A stretch of DNA of 64,000 nucleotides from Nitrincola tibetensis (GTDB taxonomy: Bacteria > Pseudomonadota > Gammaproteobacteria > Pseudomonadales > Balneatricaceae): contig NZ_QKRX01000001.1 in NCBI RefSeq assembly GCF_003284585.1, positions 124,001 through 188,000 on the forward strand, read 5' to 3'. The notes beneath the pieces are model-generated. The model was not told the DNA's origin. It worked only from the letters and a program-made list of their open reading frames with translations, and made no database searches. Below, in pieces: positions 9,305 through 18,578 of the stretch; positions within the stretch are counted from its first letter, which is position 1, and each line of letters opens with the position of its first letter. A program made the translations under genes and the position numbers.

Positions 9305-11695
9305 GTGAGTCAAAATTCATTCAGCCGAGGGTCTCCAGCATTGATCAGGTCACTAAGAAACCGTCTTTCATTGCTGGTTGGCCTCATAACACTACCGGGC
9401 TATTTTGCAATTACGGCCGATATGCTAGAGAGCCGACAACAAGCGCTTCACTCGCTTAAGCAGCAAGTTGAGATAACGGCTAAAGACGTTGCAGGACTGC
9501 AATCCAAGATACTCTCCGATACCGAAACCTACCTGACATATCTCGTAAAACTACCTGAATTGCAAAACCCAGTTGGGTCGGCTTGCAGTGAATTTTTATC
9601 AAAGATTGTTAAGCTCAATCCGCTGTATGTGAATATCGGAGTGCCGCTAGCCAACGGTGATCTGTTGTGTAACGCTCATCCTTTGAATCGCTCGGTCAAT
9701 GTATTTGATCGCCCCTATTTCCAAGAGGCACTGACCCAGCGGACTTTTTCAATTGGGACCTACCAGCTTGATCGCGCAGCGAATACCACAAGCATTAATT
9801 TCGGCTATCCAGTTATCGATACGGCCACCGATGCAGTGAGAGGCGTTGCAGTAGCTGTTGTTTCGCTGGCTTGGTGGACGCAGTATCTTGAGTCCAGCAA
9901 TTTGCCAGAGTTGAGTACGGCGTTTATCACCGACAGTTTAGACACGCTGGTTGCCAATTACCCTGCCGATCCAGATGCATTGGGTCGATTGATGGCCCAG
10001 TCCAATAGTTACAATCAGGCCGAGGTGTTGTTAGGGGATGATGGTATCCGGCGGATGCAATACAGGCTTCCACTGTTACATAATAATGATAAAGAGTCAT
10101 TTTCTTTGACCATTGGTGTTCCGACAGATGCTGTGCTAAATCGAATCAATCAGCGTTTCTACATGTCATTGTTGTCGTTCTCATTGGTGATGCTAGGGCT
10201 TTTCTGGGTCGCCTCTCATGTCCTAAAACGTGGGGTTTTAAAACCCATTGAGGCATTGACTGCTGCGAGTCGTAAACTACAGCGTGGTATTTTCGAACCC
10301 GACAGGGTGAATGAAGGCGTCATTGAGCTGGTTCAGTTGAAGCGGCAGTTCGAGCAGATGGCTGAAACACGTCTTGAAGCTGAACGTCAAATTTGGATTC
10401 AGGCCAATAACGACTCTCTCACCGAATTGCCCAACCGCTATTTGCTTAACTATCAGCTTTCTGAAGCCATCCATCATGCAAAGCAAGGGGGTGTACACCT
10501 GGATTTGTTGCTGCTTGATCTCGATAACTTCAAGGATATTAATGATACGCTTGGTCATGAAACCGGCGACAAAGTGCTGTGTGAGGTGGCCGGAAGGCTG
10601 AAAGGGGTCGTCAAGGCACCTGATCTTCTGGCCAGGCTAGGAGACGATGAATTTACTGTCGTACTGACACGTCATGACTATGCTGTGTCATTAGACGATT
10701 TTTGTCACCAGATATTGAAGCTGCTGGCAGAGCCGATTCACGTCCATGAGCACCGCCTTTTTGTAACCACAAGTATTGGAATTGCCTCTTACCCTGCAGA
10801 CGCAGGTTGTGTTGAAGAACTCCTTAAGTCGGCTGATCAGGCAATGTTTACCGCCAAGCGAGATGGACGCAATCGGCATAGATACTTCGATCCGGCGATG
10901 CGAGAAGCCATATTGCATAAGCGTGAATTGATTGCCGATCTACGTGACGCAATTGAAACCGAGCTGGTCGTCTATTATCAGCCCATCTTTGACTGTCAAT
11001 TGCAGCGGATCACTAAAGCTGAAGCCTTGGTTCGGTGGCTCCACCCTGAAAAAGGCTTGATTAGTCCAGCAGAATTTATTCCTCTTGCCGAAGAATGCGG
11101 ATTGATTATAGCGATTGGCCAACGTGTGTTCGATCAAGTGTGTCAGGATCTACCTGCCTTAAAAAGCGCATACGACGATGGCTTTCAAGTCAGTATTAAT
11201 GTCTCCCCGATACAGTTTGCACATGAGGAAACACAGCTGACGCAGTGGGTTCATCTACTCAATGCCCATAATCTGTCCTGCAATGACATCATTGTTGAGA
11301 TTACTGAAGGTGTGATGCTGGATCCGAACTGTGAAACCATCAAAAAATTGATGGTGTTTAGGGATCATGGTATGCACGTGGCACTGGATGATTTTGGAAC
11401 TGGTTATTCGTCACTTGCTTATATTTATCAATATGATATTGACTACTTCAAAATTGATCAGTGCTTCATCTCGACCCTCAAAGTCGGCTCAGATACATTG
11501 GCGCTTTGCGAAGCGATGGTCCTGATGGCACACAAGTTGGGTATTCAAGTCGTTGCGGAAGGAGTCGAAACAACCGAGCAGGCCGAGCTCATTTCAGCGA
11601 TAGGCTGTGATTTCATTCAAGGCTATTTGATATCCAAACCACAGCCTTTGTCAGTGCTTGTTTCAGATCGAAAGGGGGTTGTTTTCTCTTCTTGA
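9305..11695 (+). CDS. Membrane sensor with GGDEF and EAL domains (c-di-GMP turnover)
   Basis: A 796-residue inner-membrane protein. Order: N-terminal helix (about 18-40), periplasmic Cache-type sensor region (about 45-285), second helix (about 288-308), HAMP-like linker, GGDEF domain (about 370-530) and EAL domain (about 545-790). The cyclase signature reads RLGDDEF (about residue 445), with one glycine of GGDEF changed to Asp, so cyclase activity is uncertain. The EAL signature is intact (KAEALVRW), with later DDFGTGYSSL, so it is probably a phosphodiesterase. The GTG at 9305 is the longest start; a TTG at 9341 is an alternative. It sits next to the flagellar genes. Confidence 0.88.
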   Translation: MSQNSFSRGSPALIRSLRNRLSLLVGLITLPGYFAITADMLESRQQALHSLKQQVEITAKDVAGLQSKILSDTETYLTYLVKLPELQNPVGSACSEFLSKIVKLNPLYVNIGVPLANGDLLCNAHPLNRSVNVFDRPYFQEALTQRTFSIGTYQLDRAANTTSINFGYPVIDTATDAVRGVAVAVVSLAWWTQYLESSNLPELSTAFITDSLDTLVANYPADPDALGRLMAQSNSYNQAEVLLGDDGIRRMQYRLPLLHNNDKESFSLTIGVPTDAVLNRINQRFYMSLLSFSLVMLGLFWVASHVLKRGVLKPIEALTAASRKLQRGIFEPDRVNEGVIELVQLKRQFEQMAETRLEAERQIWIQANNDSLTELPNRYLLNYQLSEAIHHAKQGGVHLDLLLLDLDNFKDINDTLGHETGDKVLCEVAGRLKGVVKAPDLLARLGDDEFTVVLTRHDYAVSLDDFCHQILKLLAEPIHVHEHRLFVTTSIGIASYPADAGCVEELLKSADQAMFTAKRDGRNRHRYFDPAMREAILHKRELIADLRDAIETELVVYYQPIFDCQLQRITKAEALVRWLHPEKGLISPAEFIPLAEECGLIIAIGQRVFDQVCQDLPALKSAYDDGFQVSINVSPIQFAHEETQLTQWVHLLNAHNLSCNDIIVEITEGVMLDPNCETIKKLMVFRDHGMHVALDDFGTGYSSLAYIYQYDIDYFKIDQCFISTLKVGSDTLALCEAMVLMAHKLGIQVVAEGVETTEQAELISAIGCDFIQGYLISKPQPLSVLVSDRKGVVFSS

Positions 11696-11710
11696 AATAG
11701 GCCCCCAAAA

Positions 11711-12160
11711 CTAGCAGATTTTTAAAATCTGGATGAGCTCTTTTGATCGGCTTGTCGGTATTAAATCGGCTAAGGTGTATTGATCTAACACTGAAAAGAA
11801 AGACTCAAGCGCCTTAGCAAAAATTAACTTTAATTCACAGGTTGGGCTGATTAAGCAGCCCTTATTCAGACTTGACTCAGGATTAAAGCATTCAACTAAA
11901 GCAAGGTCTTGCTCTGTATCTCGGACTAAGTGGCCTAAATTGATGTCCTCAGGCTTACCACTTAAACGTAAGCCACCATTTTTTCCTCGAATCGCTTCTA
12001 AGTAACCTTTATTACTCAGTTCTTGAACGACTTTCATTAAATGGCTTTTCGATATGCCATAGGCATCTGCAATCTCTTTAATGGTGGTCAACTCATTTTT
12101 TTTTAAGGCAACAAAGATCAGGACTCTTAATGAGTAGTCAGTGTAGCGAGTAATATGCAT
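11711..12160 (-). CDS. nsrR: Rrf2-family nitric-oxide-sensing repressor NsrR
   Basis: NsrR is an iron-sulfur repressor that loses DNA binding when nitric oxide attacks its cluster. The 149-residue protein begins MHITRYTDYSLRVLIFVAL, has the winged-helix region (EIADAYGISKSHLMKVVQEL) and three C-terminal cysteines arranged C-x(10)-C-x(5)-C (ECFNPESSLNKGCLISPTCE), as in NsrR. It follows nnrS by 12 bp on the same strand, and a palindromic NsrR-type site precedes nnrS, so the pair is likely autoregulated. Other Rrf2 members such as IscR have different cysteine spacing. Confidence 0.88.
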   Translation of the reverse strand: MHITRYTDYSLRVLIFVALKKNELTTIKEIADAYGISKSHLMKVVQELSNKGYLEAIRGKNGGLRLSGKPEDINLGHLVRDTEQDLALVECFNPESSLNKGCLISPTCELKLIFAKALESFFSVLDQYTLADLIPTSRSKELIQILKIC

Positions 12161-12172
12161 GCTTATCTCACA

Positions 12173-13363
12173 TTATCCAGGACGACCATCGGCTCTAGGA
12201 CGGCTTAAAATATTCCAATAGAGTACAAAGAATAATCCAAATGCCAAAACCCAAGAAAATGCAGCAAACAACATCCCCCCAGAGTAATGAACACTGCCAG
12301 AGGCTACACCCAAACGTAAGATAGTTGAAAGAAAAATTAACAGGTATATCCATAAACCGAAGCGGACCAATTTTAAAGGTCGGCCGGTATGACCCATTGC
12401 AACTCGTGTCATGACGCCAAGTAGTAAAGTCCCCATTGCTCCGACACCAAGTGTATGGATCCAAAGGCTTGAAGGTAGAGTGTTTTGATGCAATAAACCC
12501 CACCGAACGCACAGCCCCAAAGCGATCCAAAAATACCCCAAATGGAGAATCCACAATAATGGCTCTTTCCTCACCCGCCAGCCTTTCCATAATAATAGAC
12601 GTGTTGTGTTGGCAATGGCCGCGATGAGAATAACCCAGTGCGAAACCTCATTGGGTACTGCCAACATATCAAGTGGAATGAGAAGTGCAATCGACCCCAA
12701 GGCAATGCGATCAATCCACACTGAGCGAATGACCTGATCTGGATCTTGTCCGTGACTTCTTAACCAGTTGGCTGAAAATGCGGGTGTGATACGTCCTGAA
12801 ATCAGCGCCATCAGCAAAACAATAAGATTGAAGCCTAGATGTTCACCCTTATGAAGCAATAGGCTGCTTTCTCTGATAACACCCAAATGCATCAGTAAGT
12901 TGCCTGTAAATAATAAGGCCAGTATGAGAACCAAGACTAAATTTTTGCGATTGTTATAACGAAGTAAAATAACGGCTAGATAGGTTGCCAATACGGGTAA
13001 AAAAGCCAAGTCAATAATGGCGACCCATACGCTTGGTACACTAAACGAAAACCATATTGCGATTCGGCCACTTACCCAAAGTAAGATCATTCCCAGAAGT
13101 CCCCATCCTCTTAGAGGAGGGGCACCTGTCCAATTCGTCACGGCCGTTAATAGAAAACCAGCAATTGCAGCGGTCACCGTTCCATAGATCATTTCATGGC
13201 TGTGCCAATAAAAAGGTAGCCACTTTGATTCAATGGGCCATCCAGCAAATAAAAATCCCATCCATCCCATCACCGAAAGACACGCATAAAAAGCTGTGAG
13301 CAGGAAAAAAGGGCGAAATGCATAGCCCAATAAAGGAGAGAGGTTTGATTGCAAGATAGTCAT
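12173..13363 (-). CDS. nnrS: NnrS family heme-copper membrane protein
   Basis: NnrS proteins are polytopic membrane proteins linked to nitric oxide tolerance and denitrification. The 396-residue product has about 12 hydrophobic segments and the family motifs LGYAFRPFFLL and PFYWHSHEMIYG near the N-terminus, with later histidines (HKGEHLGFN, HTLGVGAMGTLLLGVMTR) that are candidate metal or heme ligands. The start codon lies 10 bp from the NsrR palindrome. It is the first gene of an nnrS-nsrR operon. The biochemical role of the family is not settled. Confidence 0.92.
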   Translation of the reverse strand: MTILQSNLSPLLGYAFRPFFLLTAFYACLSVMGWMGFLFAGWPIESKWLPFYWHSHEMIYGTVTAAIAGFLLTAVTNWTGAPPLRGWGLLGMILLWVSGRIAIWFSFSVPSVWVAIIDLAFLPVLATYLAVILLRYNNRKNLVLVLILALLFTGNLLMHLGVIRESSLLLHKGEHLGFNLIVLLMALISGRITPAFSANWLRSHGQDPDQVIRSVWIDRIALGSIALLIPLDMLAVPNEVSHWVILIAAIANTTRLLLWKGWRVRKEPLLWILHLGYFWIALGLCVRWGLLHQNTLPSSLWIHTLGVGAMGTLLLGVMTRVAMGHTGRPLKLVRFGLWIYLLIFLSTILRLGVASGSVHYSGGMLFAAFSWVLAFGLFFVLYWNILSRPRADGRPG

Positions 13364-13372
13364 GGCTTGATG

Positions 13373-13405
13373 TCTATAAGATTCATATTGAATGAATCTT
13401 ATAGA
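13373..13405. promoter_or_regulatory. NsrR operator upstream of nnrS
   Basis: A perfect inverted repeat with 14-bp arms and a 5-nt centre (ATTGA). The inner half-sites AAGATTCAT and ATGAATCTT match the gammaproteobacterial NsrR consensus (AAGATGCATTT repeated in inverse). It overlaps the leader of nnrS. Confidence 0.85.
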
Positions 13406-13497
13406 GGGTTGTGGGTTTTATCAAGCCGCCTTATGGTGAACAAGGTTTAAACGAGGTGACTCGCTGCACTGAGCATTGTGATGTACAGCAAGATGTC

Positions 13498-14595
13498 TTA
13501 ATCAAAGATGTGCAGTTGATCTTCTAGCAAAGATACAAAAATAGGCATACCAATGCGCAGGTCTTGCCGTTCGACAAAATGACGTGGAATAAAAAAGCGC
13601 AGGGGGAGCTCTGGTGCATGTGTTGGGCGCACGCTGATGCTGACATGCGGGCCTAGTATAACGAGCTCTTCAATCCGCCCCTCAATCGGGTTTTCTTTGT
13701 CGCCATTAGACGGTCTATCGGGACGGTGTAAAATCAAACTATGAGGTGTTGCCATCCATTCAATTGTTTGGCCCACTTTGTAGACTGTTTGAGTGGCAAT
13801 GCAAAGCGTTTTCCCACACCAGTCTACGGTTATTTTGGGCTTTGTAACGTCCTTAACGATACCCTTAAATAGATTATGCATGCCAAGAAGGCGCGCCACT
13901 GTCGGACTCGTTGGATGGCTCATCAGCTCATTGGGTGTGGCAACTTGCAAAATTTGGCCGTGATGGAGCACACAGATGCGATCCGCTAACTGCAGGGCTT
14001 CCTCAAGATCATGTGTCACTAGCAATGTGGGCGCTTCAATTTGATGGCGTAGCAGCGCCAGCTCACGTCGTAATTTATGGCGTGTTGCTTGATCCACAGC
14101 GGAAAAAGGTTCGTCAAGCAATAGGAGACGTGGCTCAGCTACCAAGGCGCGTGCCAATGCGACTCGCTGGCGTTGACCACCTGATAGTTCATGAGGTTTA
14201 CGCAACTCAAGACCGGATAAATGCACACGTGCTAACCAGTCCAGTGCTTTTTGGTTTGCGTCCCGCTTTGAGAGTTTAAATAACGGAAGCATCACGTTTT
14301 GCAATGCAGTTAAATGGGGAAAGAGCGCATAGTTCTGAAAGACAATGCCGAGCGAACGTTGCTCTGGTTTGAGTTGAATTTTCTTAGCGCTATCAAACCA
14401 CTCTATATTTCCGCTTTGGATATGACCTGTTACCTCAGTGTGCAAACCCGCTAGGCTTCTTAGCAGTGTTGTTTTGCCGCTTCCGGATGGGCCAAGCAGC
14501 GCAACAAGTTCTTTAGGTTGAATGTGGAGCTTGGCCTTTAAGGGAATCTTACCGCAGGATTCGAGGTTGAAGTCCAGATGCAGTCCGAGCGTCAT
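13498..14595 (-). CDS. modC: Molybdate ABC transporter ATP-binding protein ModC
   Basis: ModC powers molybdate import. The 365-residue protein has Walker A (LLGPSGSGKTTLLRSLAG, about residue 33), a Q-loop (VFQNYALFPHLT), the signature LSGGQRQRVALARAL, Walker B (LLLLDEPFSAVD) and the switch histidine (LLVTHDLEEAL). The C-terminal 130 residues fit a molybdate-binding TOBE domain, which separates ModC from most sulfate or spermidine ATPases. Its start overlaps the end of modB by 4 nt. Confidence 0.9.
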   Translation of the reverse strand: MTLGLHLDFNLESCGKIPLKAKLHIQPKELVALLGPSGSGKTTLLRSLAGLHTEVTGHIQSGNIEWFDSAKKIQLKPEQRSLGIVFQNYALFPHLTALQNVMLPLFKLSKRDANQKALDWLARVHLSGLELRKPHELSGGQRQRVALARALVAEPRLLLLDEPFSAVDQATRHKLRRELALLRHQIEAPTLLVTHDLEEALQLADRICVLHHGQILQVATPNELMSHPTSPTVARLLGMHNLFKGIVKDVTKPKITVDWCGKTLCIATQTVYKVGQTIEWMATPHSLILHRPDRPSNGDKENPIEGRIEELVILGPHVSISVRPTHAPELPLRFFIPRHFVERQDLRIGMPIFVSLLEDQLHIFD

Positions 14596-15260
14596 ACCTT
14601 TCTCCGTTGACGAAACTGCCCAAGGCCTTGGAGCAGCAGTAAACTTACAAAGGCGAGAGCGAGTAGCACGAGTGCCATCTGACCAGCTGCATCGAGATTA
14701 AACGCTTGCACTTGATCATATATGGCAATGGATAGGGTTCGTGTTTCTCCTGATAAATTGCCTCCAACCATTAACACGACACCAAACTCTCCCAAAGTAT
14801 GAGCAAAGGTTAATACAAATGCTCCCGCTACGCCCGGCCAAATGAGTGGTAGTTCAATTTTGAAAAATGCCTGCCAAGGATTAAGACCACAGGTTCGGGC
14901 GGCGTCACGAAGATCTCGGTCAATACCACTGAATGCATGCTGTATAGGCTGTACAGAAAAGGGGAGGTTGGCGATGATTGATGCGATGAGTAAGCCTTCA
15001 AAGCTAAAGTTAAGTGACTTATTAAAAAGAGTTTCCCAAAGACTGCCCAGGGGGGCTTGACCGGAAAAAGCCACTAGGAAGTAGTAGCCGAGCACCGTGG
15101 GGGGTAAGACCAAAGGCAGGAAAATTAGACTTTGCAGTACAGGCACCCAAGGCCGATGGCTCCATGCAATAAAACGTCCAAGTGTGATGCCGATGGGCAG
15201 AAGCAATAGGCTTGTAAAAATCGCCAATCTGAAGGAAATTTCAAGCGCTTGGAGTTCCAT
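14592..15260 (-). CDS. modB: Molybdate ABC transporter permease ModB
   Basis: The membrane channel of the molybdate importer. The 222-residue protein has about five to six membrane helices, the family sequence FLPLVLPPTVLGYYFLVAFS, and the ATPase-coupling EAA-type loop (DAARTCGLNPWQAFFKIELP). It overlaps modC by 4 nt, and its ATG shares a base with the modA stop (TAATG), so modA-modB-modC are translationally coupled in the normal order. Confidence 0.93.
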   Translation of the reverse strand: MELQALEISFRLAIFTSLLLLPIGITLGRFIAWSHRPWVPVLQSLIFLPLVLPPTVLGYYFLVAFSGQAPLGSLWETLFNKSLNFSFEGLLIASIIANLPFSVQPIQHAFSGIDRDLRDAARTCGLNPWQAFFKIELPLIWPGVAGAFVLTFAHTLGEFGVVLMVGGNLSGETRTLSIAIYDQVQAFNLDAAGQMALVLLALAFVSLLLLQGLGQFRQRRKV

Positions 15261-16009
15261 TAAGGTGCTCCAAAACCATGATCAATCAGTATTTTTTTAG
15301 CTGTCTCTGTCTGCATAAAATGATAAAACCTTTGAGCCGTTGGGCCAGCATTTTTCATTAATACCATCTTTTGCTCAAGCGGGATGTGTTCTGACTCAGG
15401 GATTAACCAAGCGAGGCCAGGCAAATCTTGTCGGCTGGCCAACAAAGGCCAAGCAACGACCCCACTTCGAGCGGCTCCAGACAAAACAAACTGAACGGAT
15501 TGTGCTGCATTTTCACCTAAGACAAGCCTAGGTTTTAGCTGTTCTTCAAGTGACCAACGCTGTAGCCAATCGATTGCAGCCATGCCATAGGGCGCATGTT
15601 GTGGGTTGGCAATTGAGAGTTTATGGCTAGAGCGGGCCTGTTGATGCCATAAGGTGATGGCCTCTGATGCTGAGTCAGCCACTAGGGATTCTTGCGTGTA
15701 AAACGCTAATCTACCAAATGCATAGCGAGTACCTGCATCAAGGGTGTGGCCTTCATTATAAAGCAATTGGACAAAATCAGAATTGGCCGAGAAAAATAAT
15801 TCGAAGGGCGCCCCTTGGCGTAATTGGCTGGTAAATACGCCGGAAGAGCCGAAGGTAATGCTGATGTTGCTATCGGGGTGAGTTTCTTTAAAGACTTTTT
15901 CAATATTCGGAAGCGCTAACTGTAAATCGGCTGCCGCTGCGATACGAACAGGGGGGGCTGCATGTAGATGCAAAGAAAATAACAGTAATATCATAAGAAT
16001 TAAGGGCAT
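15260..16009 (-). CDS. modA: Molybdate-binding periplasmic protein ModA
   Basis: ModA captures molybdate or tungstate in the periplasm and delivers it to ModBC. The 249-residue protein has a signal peptide (LILMILLLFSLHLHAAP) followed by RIAAAADLQLALPNIEKVF, SITFGSSGVFTSQLRQGAPF and FELFFSANSDFV, which carry the usual oxyanion-binding serines. First gene of the modABC operon. No ModE gene or obvious ModE box is in the window. Confidence 0.92.
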   Translation of the reverse strand: MPLILMILLLFSLHLHAAPPVRIAAAADLQLALPNIEKVFKETHPDSNISITFGSSGVFTSQLRQGAPFELFFSANSDFVQLLYNEGHTLDAGTRYAFGRLAFYTQESLVADSASEAITLWHQQARSSHKLSIANPQHAPYGMAAIDWLQRWSLEEQLKPRLVLGENAAQSVQFVLSGAARSGVVAWPLLASRQDLPGLAWLIPESEHIPLEQKMVLMKNAGPTAQRFYHFMQTETAKKILIDHGFGAP

Positions 16010-16034
16010 TAAGGCTCCGAATAGTACAATCTAT

Positions 16035-16064
16035 CTTAATTGAAAAAGTATACTCAATTGTAAG
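16035..16064. promoter_or_regulatory. Inverted repeat between modA and the epimerase gene
   Basis: CTTAATTGA and TCAATTGTAAG form an imperfect inverted repeat around a central palindrome AGTATACT, in the 107-bp divergent promoter region. It resembles a regulator site but does not match the E. coli ModE consensus. The binding protein is unknown. Confidence 0.35.
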
Positions 16065-16116
16065 CGACAAAACCCCTTAACAAATACGAAGTTTTTGTTT
16101 AATAAAAGGAACCAAA

Positions 16117-16956
16117 ATGCAGAGAAAAACACTCTTAGTCGTTGGCCTTGGTGATTTAGGCGGGCGTATTGCTTCTCTAGCCGTTGAGCAGGGCTTAGAT
16201 GTACAAGGGATGCGCCGTGGTGCTGAGGCGCCTGTAGGGGTTCAGTTGATTCAACAGGATGCGGCGAGCCCATGGCCGGATTTACCAAGCCCGCCAGAAG
16301 ATGTGGTACTGTGCCTTTCGCCTTCAGATTCGAGTGTTGCGGCGTATCAACAGGCGTATATGGAAGTCGCAAAACAGGCTGTCAACGCACTTAAAAAAAT
16401 AGCCCCGCAAGCGCATGTCTGGTTAATTTCATCGACGGGAGTGTACGGTCAGTCGGGTGGAGAATGGGTTGATGAGATGTCTGAGCGTAATCCCACACGA
16501 GAAACCGCGCGTGCTTTGTTAGAGGCCGAAAACTACTGGCTTGCTCAATCTCAGCCTGTCACGTTGTTACGCCCTTCTGGCCTATATGGTCCTGGGCGAT
16601 ATTTCCTATTAAATCAAGCGCGTCAAGGTTTTCTACCTTCAGCAGAGCCTCCTATTTATACAAATCGAATTCATATCGAGGATGCGGCGCGTGCGGTGAT
16701 GCATCTGATTAATTGTCGCCATCGCGGAGACTTGATCGCCACGTCGTATAATCTGACTGATACCTGTCCTGCTAGCTTGCATGAAGTATTGAGTTGGTTA
16801 CAGGAGGTCTTGGGTGTGGAGGCCAAAGTGCCAACACCTGTTCAGCGTGAGAGTAAGCGCATTCGCCATCAGAGGCTTAAAGAGACGGGGTTTGTTTGGC
16901 GTTACCTTGATTATCGAGCGGGGTATTCGATGATGCTAAGTGATATTGATCAATAA
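16117..16956 (+). CDS. NAD(P)-dependent epimerase/dehydratase-like protein (YeeZ-like)
   Basis: A 279-residue extended short-chain dehydrogenase. The N-terminal Rossmann motif reads TLLVVGLGDLGGRIASLAVE, the serine region is VWLISSTGVYG, and the LLRPSGLYGPGR segment is typical of nucleotide-sugar epimerase relatives. The usual YxxxK catalytic pair is not evident at the expected place, so catalysis is uncertain. It is divergent from modA. The ATG is preceded by AAAGGA. The substrate is unknown; this is a family-level call. Confidence 0.75.
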   Translation: MQRKTLLVVGLGDLGGRIASLAVEQGLDVQGMRRGAEAPVGVQLIQQDAASPWPDLPSPPEDVVLCLSPSDSSVAAYQQAYMEVAKQAVNALKKIAPQAHVWLISSTGVYGQSGGEWVDEMSERNPTRETARALLEAENYWLAQSQPVTLLRPSGLYGPGRYFLLNQARQGFLPSAEPPIYTNRIHIEDAARAVMHLINCRHRGDLIATSYNLTDTCPASLHEVLSWLQEVLGVEAKVPTPVQRESKRIRHQRLKETGFVWRYLDYRAGYSMMLSDIDQ

Positions 16957-17134
16957 GCTTTTTTTGGGTTTTGAGTAGTGGGTAGTTCCTTAGTTAAACA
17001 GTGGTTTTCGAAAAAAAAACTGATCGTATGATTTGTTTTACATGGCCAAAAGCTTTGGCTATCATAATCAGCATTCATTATATGAATACCCTGTTAGGGC
17101 AATACTCTCACATTCCACGGATAAGGAATCGCTA

Positions 17135-18040
17135 ATGGCAATCTCTCTCTTACCTGTACAAACTTCATTTGATCAACGCGCATTGCGTAATCGTTTGTCG
17201 ACAAATTTAAACGAACAAAAACTGTTTAAGATTATTGATGAAGACCCTGACCTTATAGGTGCGGGTGTCATTTTTATCGATAGTCGTGGAATCGTAGTTA
17301 CATTACGGGATTTTGAACCGATTTGCTCCATAAAGCCTGTTAATGTAATCCTTCGTGAACCGCCCAGAAGTTACACTGCTGACGCTTATATTGCTGAAGT
17401 AAGAGACAACAATCGAGAAAACCGCTTGATTTATGAAGCCACTGGTACGGCAGTTGCCTGTGGTGGTGCTGTGCTTGGGTGGGTGGTTATAGTTAGTTCA
17501 GGTTCGGCAGTTCCCTTTACTGGAGGATCGTCAGGCATTATAACTGCGGTTGCATATGGTGCAACAGTTGCTGGTATGGCTCAATGTATGAATGGCGTAC
17601 TGCGAACTCGTAATGAGGTTATAGACCCACAGGTAAATGATAACCTTGATAGTGAGGAGTGGTATCAAAATACCATGATGGCACTAGATGTTATATCGTT
17701 AGCGGGCGCTACTGCTGCAGGCCTTATAACTATTAAAGGAATAAAGTTGCTTAAAGCCAACGGTATTCCGATTAGAAAATCCTTAGAGGGGCTCAGCCGT
17801 CAAGAGCGGAGACGACTTTCACGCGAAATTGCTCGGTCTAATGTTCCGGGTATTTCAAATAGAACGTTAAGAGTGATGGAACGTGCTGGTCAAATTGAAC
17901 GTCGATACTCCAATGCGGCTATCCGGAAGACAACGCTTCTTCAGATAAAGGATGCATTGGCTGCAGGCTTGAGTTTTACAGGCAGTGCGATTGGAGGAAA
18001 TATTAAATTGCTTGCCATAGCTGTTGTCAGGGAGGAGTAA
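17135..18040 (+). CDS. Unknown protein with glycine-rich hydrophobic centre, possible secreted effector
   Basis: I do not recognise a named family with certainty. I chose the ATG at 17135 because ATAAGGAATC precedes it and the upstream extension has no coding character. The 301-residue protein has an N-terminal soluble part (about 1-100, including VIFIDSRGIVVTLRDFEPIC), a central glycine/alanine-rich hydrophobic stretch (about 105-150), a second apolar segment (ALDVISLAGATAAGLITIKG), and a basic C-terminal part (SRQERRRLSREIARS). It has no signal peptide. The next gene starts at its stop codon and encodes a small multi-helix membrane protein. That pairing resembles a membrane-active toxin with its immunity protein, but this is inference. 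Confidence 0.6.
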   Translation: MAISLLPVQTSFDQRALRNRLSTNLNEQKLFKIIDEDPDLIGAGVIFIDSRGIVVTLRDFEPICSIKPVNVILREPPRSYTADAYIAEVRDNNRENRLIYEATGTAVACGGAVLGWVVIVSSGSAVPFTGGSSGIITAVAYGATVAGMAQCMNGVLRTRNEVIDPQVNDNLDSEEWYQNTMMALDVISLAGATAAGLITIKGIKLLKANGIPIRKSLEGLSRQERRRLSREIARSNVPGISNRTLRVMERAGQIERRYSNAAIRKTTLLQIKDALAAGLSFTGSAIGGNIKLLAIAVVREE

Positions 18041-18525
18041 TGTTTAAACGTGAACTGAAGCGCCCTTTGAAACCTATGCCAGAGTATCAAATATTTGCTC
18101 CTGGTTTTTTGCATGCTTTGTTAGCAGCTACGTCAATGATTTTATGTTTAGCGTGTGTGGGAGTGTTAGTTTCATATTTAATAGAAGCGTATTATGAAGC
18201 TCGAACGACAGGTCTAATTCATCTAGTTCTTATTGGTATGCTGGCTATAAGTTTTACGCATCTAAACTTCATGGTGTCTAGAGGGTCTGTATTTTGTAAT
18301 GCTCTTTTAGTGAAGTTCAATCGCGTATGCATATTTGTTCTGATCATTGGAAATATTGTTACGTTGATAGCTGGAGATTATTTTACTGCTGTTATAGCTG
18401 CTGTAGGGCTTGCGTTAGGACTTTTGGCACATCAAATTTATGTATCTGAAAAGTATCTTAAGTTTGTTGAGTATTACGAGATAATCTGGGCACATCATCG
18501 CTGGAACAGACGGCGTATAAAGTGA
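18040..18525 (+). CDS. Small four-helix membrane protein, possible immunity partner
   Basis: A 161-residue protein with about four predicted membrane helices (about residues 22-48, 58-78, 88-108 and 110-132) and short basic tails. Its ATG shares a base with the upstream stop (TAATG), and GGAGG precedes it, so it is translationally coupled to the upstream gene. The DNA looks more AT-rich than the neighbouring core genes. I know no named family; the immunity role is suggested only by the pairing. Confidence 0.6.
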   Translation: MFKRELKRPLKPMPEYQIFAPGFLHALLAATSMILCLACVGVLVSYLIEAYYEARTTGLIHLVLIGMLAISFTHLNFMVSRGSVFCNALLVKFNRVCIFVLIIGNIVTLIAGDYFTAVIAAVGLALGLLAHQIYVSEKYLKFVEYYEIIWAHHRWNRRRIK

Positions 18526-18578
18526 TAAAAGTGAAACCCTGCAAACAAGTTTACTAGGACAAAACAGCGTCAGTCAGA

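Noticed and set aside
16035-16064. ModE box before modA
   Set aside because: The inverted repeat there does not match the E. coli ModE consensus, so I list it only as an unassigned inverted repeat.
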